DNA from: Escallonia rubra
Taxonomy: Eukaryota > Streptophyta > Magnoliopsida > Escalloniales > Escalloniaceae
Length of the DNA: 64,000 nt
Assembly (NCBI GenBank): GCA_033065855.1
Contig: JAVXUO010001122.1
Location: forward strand, 62,001 to 126,000
Reading direction: 5' to 3'
A program made the position numbers and the translations under genes. Within the stretch, counting starts at the first letter, position 1. The number at the start of each line of letters is the position of its first letter. Positions 11,121 through 21,720 of this stretch are shown here, piece by piece. A model generated the notes under the pieces. That model was not told where the DNA came from. It ran no database searches and saw only the letters and a program-made list of their open reading frames with translations.

Positions 11121-12518
11121 CACTACAACAAATAACACCAATAGGGGCGCCGGTGAAACGCCCTCAAAAGGCTAATAAATGCCCATAGCCGATTCCCAAC
11201 ACAACTGTTGGGCATTTAAATAGGCGTCGGCAATACTCAAGTCGTTTAACCCCAGGCGTTTATGAACGCCCCTTCATCTGAGTTGCTTTCTTGATGCCGC
11301 TAATTTAAGGCTCTTTGTGAGAGCCACTTAAGGGCACTTATGAAACTCGTCTTTTTTGGGGCGTCTTGAAAACACAATAACTTCCCAACACATAAATAAC
11401 ACCGTTTATGGTAGCAAATTATTAATAAAATTGCAAAGGAAAAAAATCTCAATTATTAAAACTCTAGATCTACAACCTATCATGGAATCGTAAACAATAT
11501 TAAACAGCAACTACATCAAAAGAGGAAGCAGATTTGCAAGCAGAATTACACGGAACAAATTAAAACAAAAATATCATTTTACACTGTTGAGTATCGATTA
11601 CAATCAGAATTCAACTATGCTGAAATCAGCATTCTATGCACGAGAGAAGATGACTAAGTATCTACATGGTATCATGAGATAATACCGCTAATCATCTGTT
11701 TTAATTCACCTCTCGTTTTCACTAACTAGGGATCACCTCCTCCCTGTTGTCCTTCCTCCACTATCACTTAAACAAGCTGCGCATCTAATCCGCACAAGAA
11801 GAACTCAATTGAATCCATTAGGACCATCACGTGTCACATACAGTAGGCAGCTTAGCCCCGAGCTAATACAACTGCCAAGCTATCCAGATCTGTACATCTT
11901 CATTTTGAACTACTCTTGAATGCAAATTTGGAGCAGCTTAGCTCCGAGCGAATACAACTACCAATCTATCTGCACAATTTGATGACTTCACGGATGGTGG
12001 GGGCTTCATCTTGGAGTTATTTCATTTTCTGCTGCATGTTTATCATTGGGATGGGCTTCGCATTTGATGATGTGGCAGATAGGTGGAGAGGAGAAAAAGG
12101 CAGAAATTCTTGGTTTGGAGGATCAGAGGGGGGAAGGGAGAGAGAAAGTGGGCGGCTGGAGGGAGGCTTAGCCTATATTATGGTTTGTGTCATGGATTTA
12201 TATGTCAGTTTGGAGTCTTTTATCAATTGGAACCATGATAACGAGTATGAAATAATAAACACACATGATCATTCTACGTATTTAAGGTGTTTAAGTGGTG
12301 CCAGTGTCATATGCCGTATAGTAATATCGTTGGTAAAAAATGGCACTTTGCATAAAAACATCCTAAAAATGCTGCGATTTACAGAATGCCATTAAAAGTA
12401 AGGCACTTTTTCAGAAATGCCCCAAAAGTAGGGGCAAGTCAAAGAAAACGCCTTAAAAAACGTGACACGAGAGAGAATGCCTCAAACAAGCGTCCCTAAT
12501 GCTATAATTTGTTGCGTG
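11121..12518 (+). mobile_element. non-autonomous CACTA-like element, 1,398 bp
   Basis: It begins CACTACAACAAATAAC and ends AATTTGTTGCGTG, whose reverse complement (CACGCAACAAATT) matches the start as an imperfect terminal inverted repeat. The 3-bp words TGC at 11118-11120 and 12519-12521 fit the 3-bp duplication of CACTA (CMC) elements. Sub-terminal regions carry many short 'aacgccc', 'ggggcg' and 'aaaatgccc' words in both orientations, as usual for transposase-binding sub-terminal repeats. The middle (about 11410-12250) is unrelated AT-rich cargo and includes an ~86-bp near-duplicate around 'cagcttagc-ccgagc-aatacaact' (11850 and 11936). The 159-aa ORF at 11916 shows no known domain, and no TNPA/TNPD-like protein is present. 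Confidence 0.75.
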
Positions 12519-12521
12519 TGC

Positions 12522-13389
12522 GTAGTTTCCCGTGCAAGGGTTTGGAACTTTCTTCAATTGCTAGATTACTTAAATTCTATTTTGCTACGCTTTATAGAGT
12601 AAGTTTCTTGATATCAAGGCCCTTCTTCAATCATTCGATAACTTAATTCTTTCCATATGGATAGCAGATGTTGATTGTTGCTGGTGACAGTACGTAGCTT
12701 GTTTTGGTGAAACATAATCATCTTGCTTTTTATTTATTTGCTTCTAGCTTTCTGCGGTTTACTCTTTAATTGCGGATTTATTCTTTCTTCGATTTTTGTT
12801 GTTACTTTTTGGCTCTTCTATTGATATTACCTGTTTATCAGGATTATTATCAGATTAATAGTAGTAATTGTTTTTAGTTTTGAGGCTAGTACTGCACAAT
12901 AGTTGATATTCTTGTGCATTGAATCGTTGCTAACAGGCTTAAAGGTGTGATTAGCATCAAATATGAACTTAGCAAGATGTCTTTTTCTGGGTTTAAATTT
13001 GTTTTGTTTTCTTTTGTATGGTTGTTAGATTAAGCTATTTCACATGCGGCTGGTGGAACTAGGATGATCTTATTGATGCTCAGATCAATTACTATTCAAC
13101 TTCCCGATTAAAGCTGGACTTACCAAAACGTCATTTTTAGGTTCATTGTTCTGTCTAATTTTTTTCCGGCTATCCCTTGTCAAACACTTAGGTTTGCATT
13201 AAGTGTGCATGTCATAAGGTTGGTATCCTATATTAGATCAACTATGAGCCTCACTTGTTTGGTAAGATGCTTCTCTGGAATAGAGACATATACCAACCAG
13301 TACCATACTTCATGAATATTTGTAATCTTTTAAGAATATCTTGATTCTCTTTGGGACTGATATATGTCACAAAATTTTAGCCAGTCTAA
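12522..13389. other. intergenic, no gene seen
   Basis: AT-rich. The first ~200 bp (from 12538) resemble 4211-4400, suggesting that the duplicated block was built from sequence once contiguous with both. Nothing else is recognised. Confidence 0.4.
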
Positions 13390-13522
13390 TGGACAAGGCC
13401 CTGCCAAGTGAGGTTAAGGGAGGGTCAGATGTAATCCCTGATGTTACAGTGAGGCTCTTCCTTCATTCAAACCTGTAATTCCTGGTCACAAGAGAACATC
13501 CTTGGCATTGTTCGGGGCTCAC
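13390..13522 (-). mobile_element. Au-like SINE remnant
   Basis: In reverse orientation the block follows the Au SINE plan. A head read from the right contains 'gagcc-cgaacaatgccaagg' (A-box region of the tRNA-like part). Then comes 'ttgtgaccaggaattacaggtttgaatg', which corresponds to the usual 'gaccaggaggtcacgggttcgaatc' B-box region. A body with 'gaggctcttcc' and 'taaccTCAcTTggcagg'-like words ends near 13390. It is moderately diverged. SINEs of this type are transcribed by Pol III and mobilised by LINE machinery. Confidence 0.6.
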
Positions 13523-16450
13523 ATTGTAATCATTTAAATGCAATGTAAAGAAACGTTTGTCATTAGTAGAGACTCAAGGTAGTATGTGTTGCACGGGGAA
13601 AGTTATTAGACACAAATCCATCTTCTAATCAGTACATTTTGCCTTCAAACTCTTCATTACCACAATTTTCATTTCAAATACCTCCAATTTGTAAAGGTTT
13701 ATAGTAACTCTACAAGTTTTCACTGAGATATTTAGTTGGATTGAAGATTTCAACTCAAACACTGTGAAGTGGACCTTTAATTTTCAGTTGACCTATGTCA
13801 AAAGCTGAATTAGAATAGTGATATAACTGAGTCAGATTGATCGCCTCTAGTCCTGCCTCTAGAGACTGTTTAGATCTTTTCTTTGGTTTCTTATGGTTCA
13901 TTTACTTCCACTTAAACCTTATCATTCTTTTGTATTCTTCGGTTCAAATACTGATTTGGAAGTGAATATATCTTCCCAGCTTAGTGGCATATATCTCAAG
14001 CACTGTAAGCACTGACGTGTTGTAGAAAGCTGATGCATATCGTAGGCTTCACTAGTCTTGCTATTTGTGTTCTCTATGCCTATTCAGTGTTCGTTAGTCA
14101 AATCTCCATGCCTTTTATTGAAAGAATTCACAAGTTTTGCAGTGTAGCTGCGCTGTTTCTTCAGTTACATGTAAAAATTAGTAGCTAGTTGAAAAATATT
14201 GACTCTCAATTGGGTTTATTAAGGATGGTACTCATTCCGATGCAGATTGGCATGACAGTTATGTCAAAAACGTGTCAAGGAATTATATTTACATATATGT
14301 TTTGACTTTATAAGTATGGTATGCTGCCGCTTGTACGAGGGGAGGAATGCATATGGTCTTATACTGGTATCTAATAGTGTAGAAATAGACGGAATCAGCT
14401 TCTATCAGACCAATCTATTATTTCCTGGCTAAGGTTACATAGTATAAAATGCATTAGGTATATGTTTAATCTTAGAGATTGGAGTTGGCTAATTGCCCCA
14501 GGCCTCAACTATCCTATTAGAAGATTGCTCTTTACTGGATTTGTTTATTTTAAATCCTTCTTACAAAGGAACGTACTAACCAGAAAAGTTATAGACGTAT
14601 GTGGTTTAGTTGTAGAAGAAGAGGGAGTTTCCTACCTTTGTGGGTACTCCATAAACTATTTTTGATCTTTCTCATAGCGTGGTTTGTGTTTTTGTTGTCA
14701 CAGTCATGTTCAGGAGGTCACTGCCTAGTTTCCTCTCATTCAACTAAAATCGCCATGCTTGGAAGTTTTTAAATATTGAGGATTTTGTTTTAATAATAGT
14801 ACATGCCTTGTTGAGGTCTTTTATTCTTTGCTTTGCGGGGGAGGGGTGGTGGTGGGGGTGGTTGTAGGGGTATGGGATTTGAGAGAGAGAGAGAGGGAGA
14901 GGGGGGGGGGGGGGGATTCTTTGGGATCTGCACCTGGTATGCACTCCTTATTAGCTGGTTCTCATTTTCTCCTCTTTTTTTGGAAATGAAATAGAAGACC
15001 AACTTGAAGGACTTTTGCCTCGAGTAGTTCCATCTATCTAGGGTCAAGTAATTGTTACCCATGCCTCAGTTGGAGGAGTGGATTTGGAATGATATGTCGT
15101 ATAACCGCTTTGTGGTTCATCAAATTGCATGAAGCCTTCAAGATGTCTAAGATATGATAATGGCGGATCACCACCCACAGACCGACTGTGTAGAGTCGAC
15201 ATTGTTTTGTGCAAGTAGTATTAGCTTTGAAATGGTTTACAGATTTGTGCTCCATGAAAATGCAACTATGCTATGATGAGTACTTTTTAACTAATAATCA
15301 CCATATATATGAGAAGTATGTTAACTTCGAAATGACGTGGATCATAGCTTGTATTTCGTGATTCAATTGCCTTGGTTTGCTCAAATATAGTTGTTGCTTT
15401 AATTGCCATGAAGTTATCTGTTAAGTTTAATTGCCATGAAGTTATCTGTTAAGATGAAACAAGAGTATTAGATGCATAGTTTTATAACTGATGCTTTTTT
15501 ATGATCCTAACCTCCTGGTGTTGGTAGAAAATCATGATCTTTGTTAGTTGAATATCTAAACTCGGTAGAGATGGGGATCTAAGGGGAAAGGAATCGGAAA
15601 ACTATGTGAACTCGTATTTTGTTAGCTTATATTAGTTCAAGGCTCTGGAATCTCCTTTGCTTTTGGTAGCAATAAATCTGTGTCTTGTGGAGTTGTCTAT
15701 GAGTTTTGGGTGCGAGCATGTATGTATATATCCATAGACAGTGATGTTGGGACACTGTAATATGTTCACTTAGATAGTTCTGTTTTGTCGATGACTTTCT
15801 GAAGGCAAATGGTACTCTTTCCACTACAATGTGGGAAGTGAAAAACTAATAAAAACATTGATGGAACAAAGGCATATCATATGAAGCTTTTATCTGATGT
15901 TTCAATAGAAACCGAGTTTCCGGATGTATATGTGCTAGGCCTAGATCCGTTTGAAAGTGCGCATATAAGTTAATCCTAAGGTGCGCTGGGTAAGTATTTT
16001 CCGCTGACAGCACGCTGTCACGTTGTCATCTCGCCTTATATAGTGTCAGTATATAGTGTCAGTACGTGAAAGCTCTTGTTGTCGGTGGTTCTTGTTAGTA
16101 CCTTACTTCCAAGCACTGCAAATGCCGCAAGATTTCTTAATCTGTGGGCGGTGCCAATTGCTGAGGGTAGCATTAGGGAATTAAAGTGCCACCTTATTAG
16201 TTTTTTCGTTCTCATCCTTTTAATTTTGATCCTGCTTAATAGCAGGTGCATCCATTTTGCCATAAACGTGAAATAGTTCTCCCTTTAGTGGAGCTACGTC
16301 CTGAGAAAACACAGCTCGACATGGTTCGTATATAACGTACAAGGTACGGGATTTTCCCTTTGACTCCTCTTCTCTCCATGCTAATTCTTACCCTTGTGTT
16401 ATTAGCCATTGCTAAAGACAAGGATGCTCGTAGATCTGCATGAGGCTCTC
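13523..16450. other. intergenic, no gene seen
   Basis: No supported gene. Local features are a purine-rich microsatellite tract with GA repeats and a run of about 16 G at 14880-14916, and a short 'tatatagtgtcag' doubling near 16036-16062. ORFs in this stretch (for example at 14462, 15627 and 16076) show no domain and no codon signal. Confidence 0.4.
15398..15453. repeat. 28-bp perfect tandem duplication
   Basis: A 28-bp unit starting 'tttaattgccatgaag' occurs twice head to tail (15398-15425, 15426-15453) without a mismatch. It looks like a recent slippage or end-joining duplication. Confidence 0.85.
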
Positions 16451-16454
16451 ACCA

Positions 16455-16590
16455 TTGTAGGGCCTGTGAAGGGTTAGTGTGTGTAACCTCACCCAGGCTA
16501 TTACCGAAAGGCTATTTCTGCCTTTTGAACCAGTAATCTCGAGGTCACGATGGAGCAAATCTACTCTTCCACAAAGGTTCAAACTTCTCT
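16455..16590 (-). mobile_element. Au-like SINE remnant
   Basis: The same plan as the copy at 13390, also in reverse. 'gtaacctcaccc-ggctattaccgaaaggctatttctgcc' is the body. 'ttttgaaccagtaatctcgaggtcacgatgg' is the complement of the B-box region. 'tcttccacaaaggttc' sits where the SINE head would be. It is diverged, and its exact ends and target duplication are not visible. Confidence 0.6.
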
Positions 16591-19372
16591 GAATCCATTA
16601 TATTGCACTTGAATTTTGAGTGCTTCACACCGACACTGTAACTGAAAATTAGTGTACCAACTTAGTGAGCTACTACTTTCTTGGTATAAAAATTGGGCAG
16701 TTTATTCGAGAACTTAAAATACCTACCAAAGTTTATTTGTGGTAAGATCATATTAGTCTCACTCGTGCCGACTACAGCTACCTAAGAGCTTCCTAGAGAG
16801 CAGGTCTATCCAAGTATTCCCTTCTAAGTATATGTTAATTTCTTGCTCTGAAAAAGACCTGAAAAGGAAGTATTAGCTTTGTTGGCCTGATTACAAAGAG
16901 AAAATATCTCTTAATCTTTTTCTTCCATTTGACAATGTTACTGAAGGAATTTTTTTGAGACTTGCGTAGTTGCGTTTGACATGAGGCGCTCTTTTGTCCA
17001 ATACGCTCTAACGAGAAGTTTAGCAAACCTTCGCACATTATAAATTAGGTTTAATGCACTCATGTCCCTGAGGTTAGGGTGAAAATCCGGTCAAGGACAC
17101 TAAGTTTCAAAAGGTAACAGATCGTGATCACAAACGTTGGAAAGGTAACAGCCATGTCCATCCATCATGAATCCGTGAAAAAAGTATACTTTTTTGCTGA
17201 TATAATCGATACCTATTCTTAAAGTTCCAATACTACCCTTATACCCAATATAGTATATAGTGTCTAATTTAATATGATGTCATATTAAATGATATGCTAG
17301 TTGTTTAGATGATCCTTTTTTTTTTTTGGGCTTCCTTCAGGTACATTGTTTTGTGAAGTAGTAGTGTTCAACTATTTTGTGGTTCATTATGATTGTTTTC
17401 TGTTCATGATTAGGATTTTCATTGTTATAGATTTTTCATTGATGTAAATTTTGGTACTGACTAATGTGTGTACTTTTGTTTTTCCCCGCTGTCATTAATT
17501 GTGGGTTCATGTTCTGCTTGTTTCTTGTTGTTTGCTCTGGTCTAGTATCTAGGCTTCTCCCTTTACTTGCCATAAAATGCCCATATATGTGCACATTTAT
17601 GTATTTGTCTACATCGCTTGGAAATGATTTCTACAGCCTTATCTTTCTGGAGAACATAAGATTAAATGGATAAAAAATAACTTAAAACTTTCCACTTTCT
17701 TGTTGACATCTACTGCCATTTTCTCATTTTTTTTCCTCGACCTTTAGTACCTTGATGTTATATGGTGTTTGGTTCTTGTAGTGGGGATTTGCTAGATCTG
17801 TCTGATAGTTGCTGTCGAGGGAGAATGCAGTCCTCGTGTTTGTGGAAGAATAGATGGTCCAATAACCGTTTTTGATTCGAAGAGAAGTATGATAATTACA
17901 ATGTAAAATCACATGGACCTGGTAACGTGCTTAGACCATGTTCCAAATTCATGGTGAGGTGAACAGACTTAAGGGCTTGATGTTAACGGTTTTAGAGGTG
18001 GAGTGGGGTTTGTTATGAGAGAAAGAAAAGCTCAATCCTGGTTCAAAAGTTTAATAGTCTTCTTTCTAATGTGGCAAAGGTGAATTGCCAATAACTTGAT
18101 CTCTTAGGGGTTGTTCAATGAAGCATCCTTCTGCATTTAAAAGAGAAAGACACTTTTTAAATGATCTTACTCCTTAGGCATTCTTCAGTTGGGCAAGATT
18201 TAAAGACGAAGACAGGTAGCACCTTTGCTGATGGCACAAATTAGGTTAAGTTGGACAATGTAGTTCTCCTATAGGGATGAAACTCTGGAAGTGTTCAAGT
18301 ATAAATGCACCCTTCTATTCTTTCTGGGATGTGTTAGAGTTAAGATCATGGTGGTGATGGTGGCGCATCATTGGCTTTATAGTGGGAAAGTTGGAGGTAT
18401 GACTTTCACACGTTTTTGGTCTTACATAACATGTAAATGTCCATCTTGTGTTGCATTTCACTCAATTTTGGAAGATTTATGAAGCGGATTTAAGGACGGG
18501 TAAGGGAGTGATTAAGGGTTATTAAAGCATTGGTATCTTGTGTTCAAAAGATATTGTATCATTAATTTATGTCCTTCTATTTATTTGAATTTTCTATTTA
18601 CTTCTTCTTAATCTTTAGCATGAGGAAGCTGAAAATCATATTGGCATCCTATTTAAATGAAGTTATGGGGTTAAAAAGGAAAATTATGTGCTTGTCAGTT
18701 GATTTAGGCTTAATTGTTGAAATAGAAGTTAGGTTAGTAGCACATTGAGGGTTATCTTAGCTCCCAACAATTTTCCATGTGAAAGCATTGAGTCGAGAGT
18801 CTCAGAGAGATGGAGTTTCAAGCCCACGACAGCATCACCGTAAAATGGGCTATGAAGATCAAATTTAGTGCCTTCTGAGTATGCATTACTAGCCTGCGGG
18901 TGGGGAGGGGTTTGGATTTATAGTGAAGATTTCACAACTTACCATAGCATGATAAATGCTTTATTCAAGTTTACTTATGGTGACAAATTGACATCTAAAT
19001 TCTTTATGGCTAACATCCATCTTATTTTCCAATTTCATCAAAGTTAAAGATGTCTGTCGTAAATTTGAGATTATTAGTTAGTGGCTTTTTTGTAGCCACC
19101 AACTTTAAAAAGATACGGATTTATGTTTTCTGCAAAATCCCACACTCCACCCGAACTCCTCCAATATAAATGGATAACCAAGTAAAGAGAGATTCACACA
19201 GATTCAGTCGAGTTTGTAATTGTGTTTTATCATGGAGGAACACTTGACTCACGTGTGAGTGATTTGTAATTGTTGTTTGAATATATGATTGCTTGTCTAT
19301 GGAAAAACAAGAGTTGGGTTGCACCGATGAAGAAACCGAGGGTTGTGTGCTTGGTGTGGAGGATAATTAGCG
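16591..19372. other. intergenic, no gene seen
   Basis: No supported gene. 17045-17330 ('gtccctgaggttagggtgaaaatccgg...') resembles a widespread class of plant dispersed repeats, but no ends were found. 17975-18040 translates to a short stretch weakly like the start of a plant LINE RNase H domain, too short to call. ORFs at 17464, 18291 and 19121 have no recognisable product. Confidence 0.4.
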
Positions 19373-19379
19373 TATAAAA
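19373..19379 (+). promoter_or_regulatory. candidate TATA box for the RAV-like gene
   Basis: TATAAAA occurs in 'agcgtataaaagttgc', 460 bases upstream of the RAV-like start codon. Another AT-rich candidate ('ccaatataaatgg') lies near 19163. Either would give a 5-prime UTR of several hundred bases. An acceptor-like 'tcaacag' directly before the coding region at 19816-19822 leaves open a 5-prime UTR intron. Position and motif only. Confidence 0.3.
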
Positions 19380-19832
19380 GTTGCTTTTATTGGCATGTGG
19401 TCACCATTCTATTCCTTTTCATTCACTTTTTTGTTTAGTTCAAACAAATGGCTGGTAGGAAAGGCCCGAGTGATTGTTATCCCCTTAGTGCTTTGGTCAC
19501 AACTCACAACAAAGTGATCGTGTTTTCACTCCCAATCTAACATCATGTTTGTTGTTTGCCTGTTTTCATTAATTTGTATTTGCCTTGATACCATTCTGAG
19601 CAACATCTACTATGTAGACATCATCCTGCAATTCAAGTGGTATTTTTATGACTGTTCCAAACTGGTGTCTACTATGGACTAGGATGTGCATTAACTAGGG
19701 AAGTCTTTGTTACATTTTCGTGGATCCTTTTGTTTTTCTAGTACACCTTGATTTTTTGATATATGTGATTGTATCCTTTATTCTTATTTTTGTGACTTTA
19801 CTTTTTTCCATCAAATCAACAGTGGAGAGGAA

Positions 19833-20990
19833 ATGTGCAACAATTCTAGTGCGACAACAGTTGTGACGGGCGAAGCTTCAGATTCAAACAGTAGTAACTG
19901 CCTATCCCGTAGCAAGCGTCCAAGACATGATACCGGTGCCTCTGTTTCAACATTCAAAGGAGTTGTGGAACAACTGAATGGTCGTTGGGGCGCCCAGATA
20001 TATGCCAATCATCATAGGGTTTGGCTTGGGACTTTCAAAACAGAGAAAGAAGCTGCGATGGCATATGATACCGCTGCCATAAAACTTCGAAGTGGGGATT
20101 CTCATAGAAACTTCCCATGGACAAGCATCACTTCCCAAGAACCAAACTTCCAAAGTCAGTTTAGTACCGAATCCATCCTAGAAATGATCAAAGATGGTAC
20201 CTACCCATCCAAATTTTCAGACTATCTGAGGGTGCAGATTGAAATGGGGAAATTAGAGCTTGGTTTTGATTTTGTTCCATTATACAACAGTGGAGGCTAT
20301 CTATGCAAACAACTTTTCCAAAAAGAGCTAACACCTAGTGATGTCGGCAAGCTTAATCGACTTGTCATTCCGAAAAAAAATGCCTTGAAATATTTTCCTT
20401 GTATTCTTGATGGTGCAGAAGACATTGAGGCAGCTAAAGAGGTGGATAATACACTAGTTTTCTATGACAGATCAATGAGGTTGTGGAAATTTCGCTACTG
20501 TTACTGGAAGAGCAGTCAAAGTTTCGTTTTCACTAGGGGTTGGAGTAAGTTTGTGAAGGAAAAGAAACTAAAGTCGAAGGATGTGATTATTTTCTCTTTG
20601 TGCGAAAGCAAGGACAGAACAAAGGAAGTTAGCCCGTTCGGTGTCATTGATGTAAGTTATTATGATCGGGTGGAAAGCAGCAGTGGTCTGGTTGAGGATT
20701 CTAACAACGATGTTGGGGCATTGCGGCTGAATTTGGGAGATAAAATGGTAGATGGTGAAAGTGAGAATGGACCAGAGGGAAGGGCACAGAAACTTTGTCG
20801 TGGGGGAAATATTGATCATGGCAAGCTTGAGGGTGGATACGAGGTAGGGGCAAAGAAACATTGTCGCAGGGAAGATATTCAACATGCTGAGGATGACAAG
20901 GAGCCTCAGGAAGAAGATATTTTCACGGGAAACGAATCAAGGGTTGCACAGAAGGAAGGAATTAGGCTTTTCGGCGTGCAAATTAGTTGA
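19833..20990 (+). CDS. RAV: RAV-subfamily AP2/ERF and B3 domain transcription factor
   Basis: A 385-aa nuclear DNA-binding protein in a single exon, as is usual for RAV genes. A basic RSKRPRH cluster at residues 26-32 is a likely nuclear localisation signal. An AP2 domain spans about 41-96, from FKGVVEQLNGRWGAQIY through VWLGTF and AAMAYDTAAIKLR to HRNFPW. A B3 domain spans about 158-262, starting LFQKELTPSDVGKLNRLVIP and including WKFRYCYWKSSQSFVFTRGW and FVKEKKLKSKDVI. The C-terminus carries RLFGV (378-382), the RLFGV-type repression motif of plant B3/RAV factors. In characterised RAV proteins AP2 binds CAACA and B3 binds CACCTG. The order and the SSQSFVFTRGW core are closest, from memory, to Arabidopsis At1g51120/At1g50680. 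Residues about 316-359 hold a 22-residue tandem duplication (66-bp unit). The ATG at 19833 is the first in frame and gives the full AP2 lead. RAV members act in ethylene/brassinosteroid responses, flowering and juvenility; the exact role here is not shown. Confidence 0.95.
   Translation: MCNNSSATTVVTGEASDSNSSNCLSRSKRPRHDTGASVSTFKGVVEQLNGRWGAQIYANHHRVWLGTFKTEKEAAMAYDTAAIKLRSGDSHRNFPWTSITSQEPNFQSQFSTESILEMIKDGTYPSKFSDYLRVQIEMGKLELGFDFVPLYNSGGYLCKQLFQKELTPSDVGKLNRLVIPKKNALKYFPCILDGAEDIEAAKEVDNTLVFYDRSMRLWKFRYCYWKSSQSFVFTRGWSKFVKEKKLKSKDVIIFSLCESKDRTKEVSPFGVIDVSYYDRVESSSGLVEDSNNDVGALRLNLGDKMVDGESENGPEGRAQKLCRGGNIDHGKLEGGYEVGAKKHCRREDIQHAEDDKEPQEEDIFTGNESRVAQKEGIRLFGVQIS
20776..20905 (+). repeat. 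66-bp in-frame tandem duplication in the RAV-like gene
   Basis: The words 'ttgtcg' at 20795 and 20861 and the preceding 'ca-agaaac-' mark two copies 66 bp apart. They encode GRAQKLCRGGNIDHG... and VGAKKHCRREDIQHA.... The copies have diverged but stay in frame. They lie between the B3 domain and the RLFGV motif, a region poorly conserved in the family. Confidence 0.75.
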
Positions 20991-21720
20991 GAAGTTTACT
21001 TATTTTGCTTTTCGACGCATGCTTTTCATCCTTTGTATGGTGCTAATCTTTGGATTGCAAAGTATGAAATTTGCATTAATTTCTTCTAACATGATTGGAA
21101 GGATTTTTTTAATTTTTTTTCCTTCTCATTTGGAAGCTTGGTTTTAGAAGCTTACATAAAAGAGAAAATCCAAATGATCGAAAAGGATGGTTTCTGCTTG
21201 TCATATGTGGATATGATAGAGTTGTTCCTCCTGTGTTTCAGGGAACAAATAGGATCACTGTTGTTACAAAAGGACTTGAAGGTGGTACAAGATGGCAGTT
21301 TTTCTTGTCGATAATATGATTTCCAGTTAATGCCGGAATGGGCAAGAAGTCTAGTAAAATTCCTTCAACTAATTAAGAAGTTGTGGATCTGTTACATGAT
21401 ATCTCTTTGTTAATCTGTCTCATGATATCCTTTAGTAGAACTCTGTTTGTTACATGGTTGCACATTAGAAAATTGGTATTGGACACACGACGGGCCAAAG
21501 GCACATTGATGAGACTTTGCTCTAACCCTATTTCTTCCCAGGCACTGGATCCACCGGAACAAGCTCGAGGTGTCTCATTTGTGCATAGCAGCCTATATAT
21601 GTCAGAAATGTTTTTGGGTATGTGACGAGTAGTATTAGAGTAAGACTCCGTTTTGATAAGAATGGGGAGCATCGGGGCGATAGGTGCGTGGGTGACTAAA
21701 GCCAGACTCATCTTTGAAAC
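20991..21720. other. 3-prime flank of the RAV-like gene
   Basis: The likely 3-prime UTR starts here. No AATAAA is seen; 'tttgtatgg' near 21033 could serve as a far-upstream element. ORFs on both strands at 21373-21711 have no recognisable domain and look like chance frames. Confidence 0.35.

Larger units (their letters stand above)
5189..12262. repeat. younger ~3.9-kb tandem duplication
   Basis: Copy 1 is about 5189-9082 (plus a short filler to 9128) and copy 2 about 9129-12262. Copy 2 starts with the same 'catatttagtcaccgtagttg' seen at copy 1's left edge, and both end at 'gagtatgaaataataaacaca'. Corresponding anchors are offset by about 3,940 bp up to 6850. After that they are offset by only about 3,150 bp, because copy 1 alone contains the insertion at 6860-7622. 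The copies are close to identical by eye. The unit includes a CACTA-like element, whole in copy 2 and cut at its 3-prime end in copy 1. Short matching ORFs in the two copies follow from the duplication and are not evidence for genes. Confidence 0.88.

Noticed and set aside
8763-12395. ORFs of 106 and 159 codons inside the CACTA-like copies as a transposase
   Set aside because: No TNPA/TNPD or other transposase motif, and the frames differ between copies.
14744-15062. Proline/serine-rich minus-strand ORFs
   Set aside because: They are created by a G-run and GA microsatellite at 14880-14916.
17975-18040. Short stretch resembling the start of a LINE RNase H domain
   Set aside because: Only about 20 residues are similar and no other LINE part is nearby.
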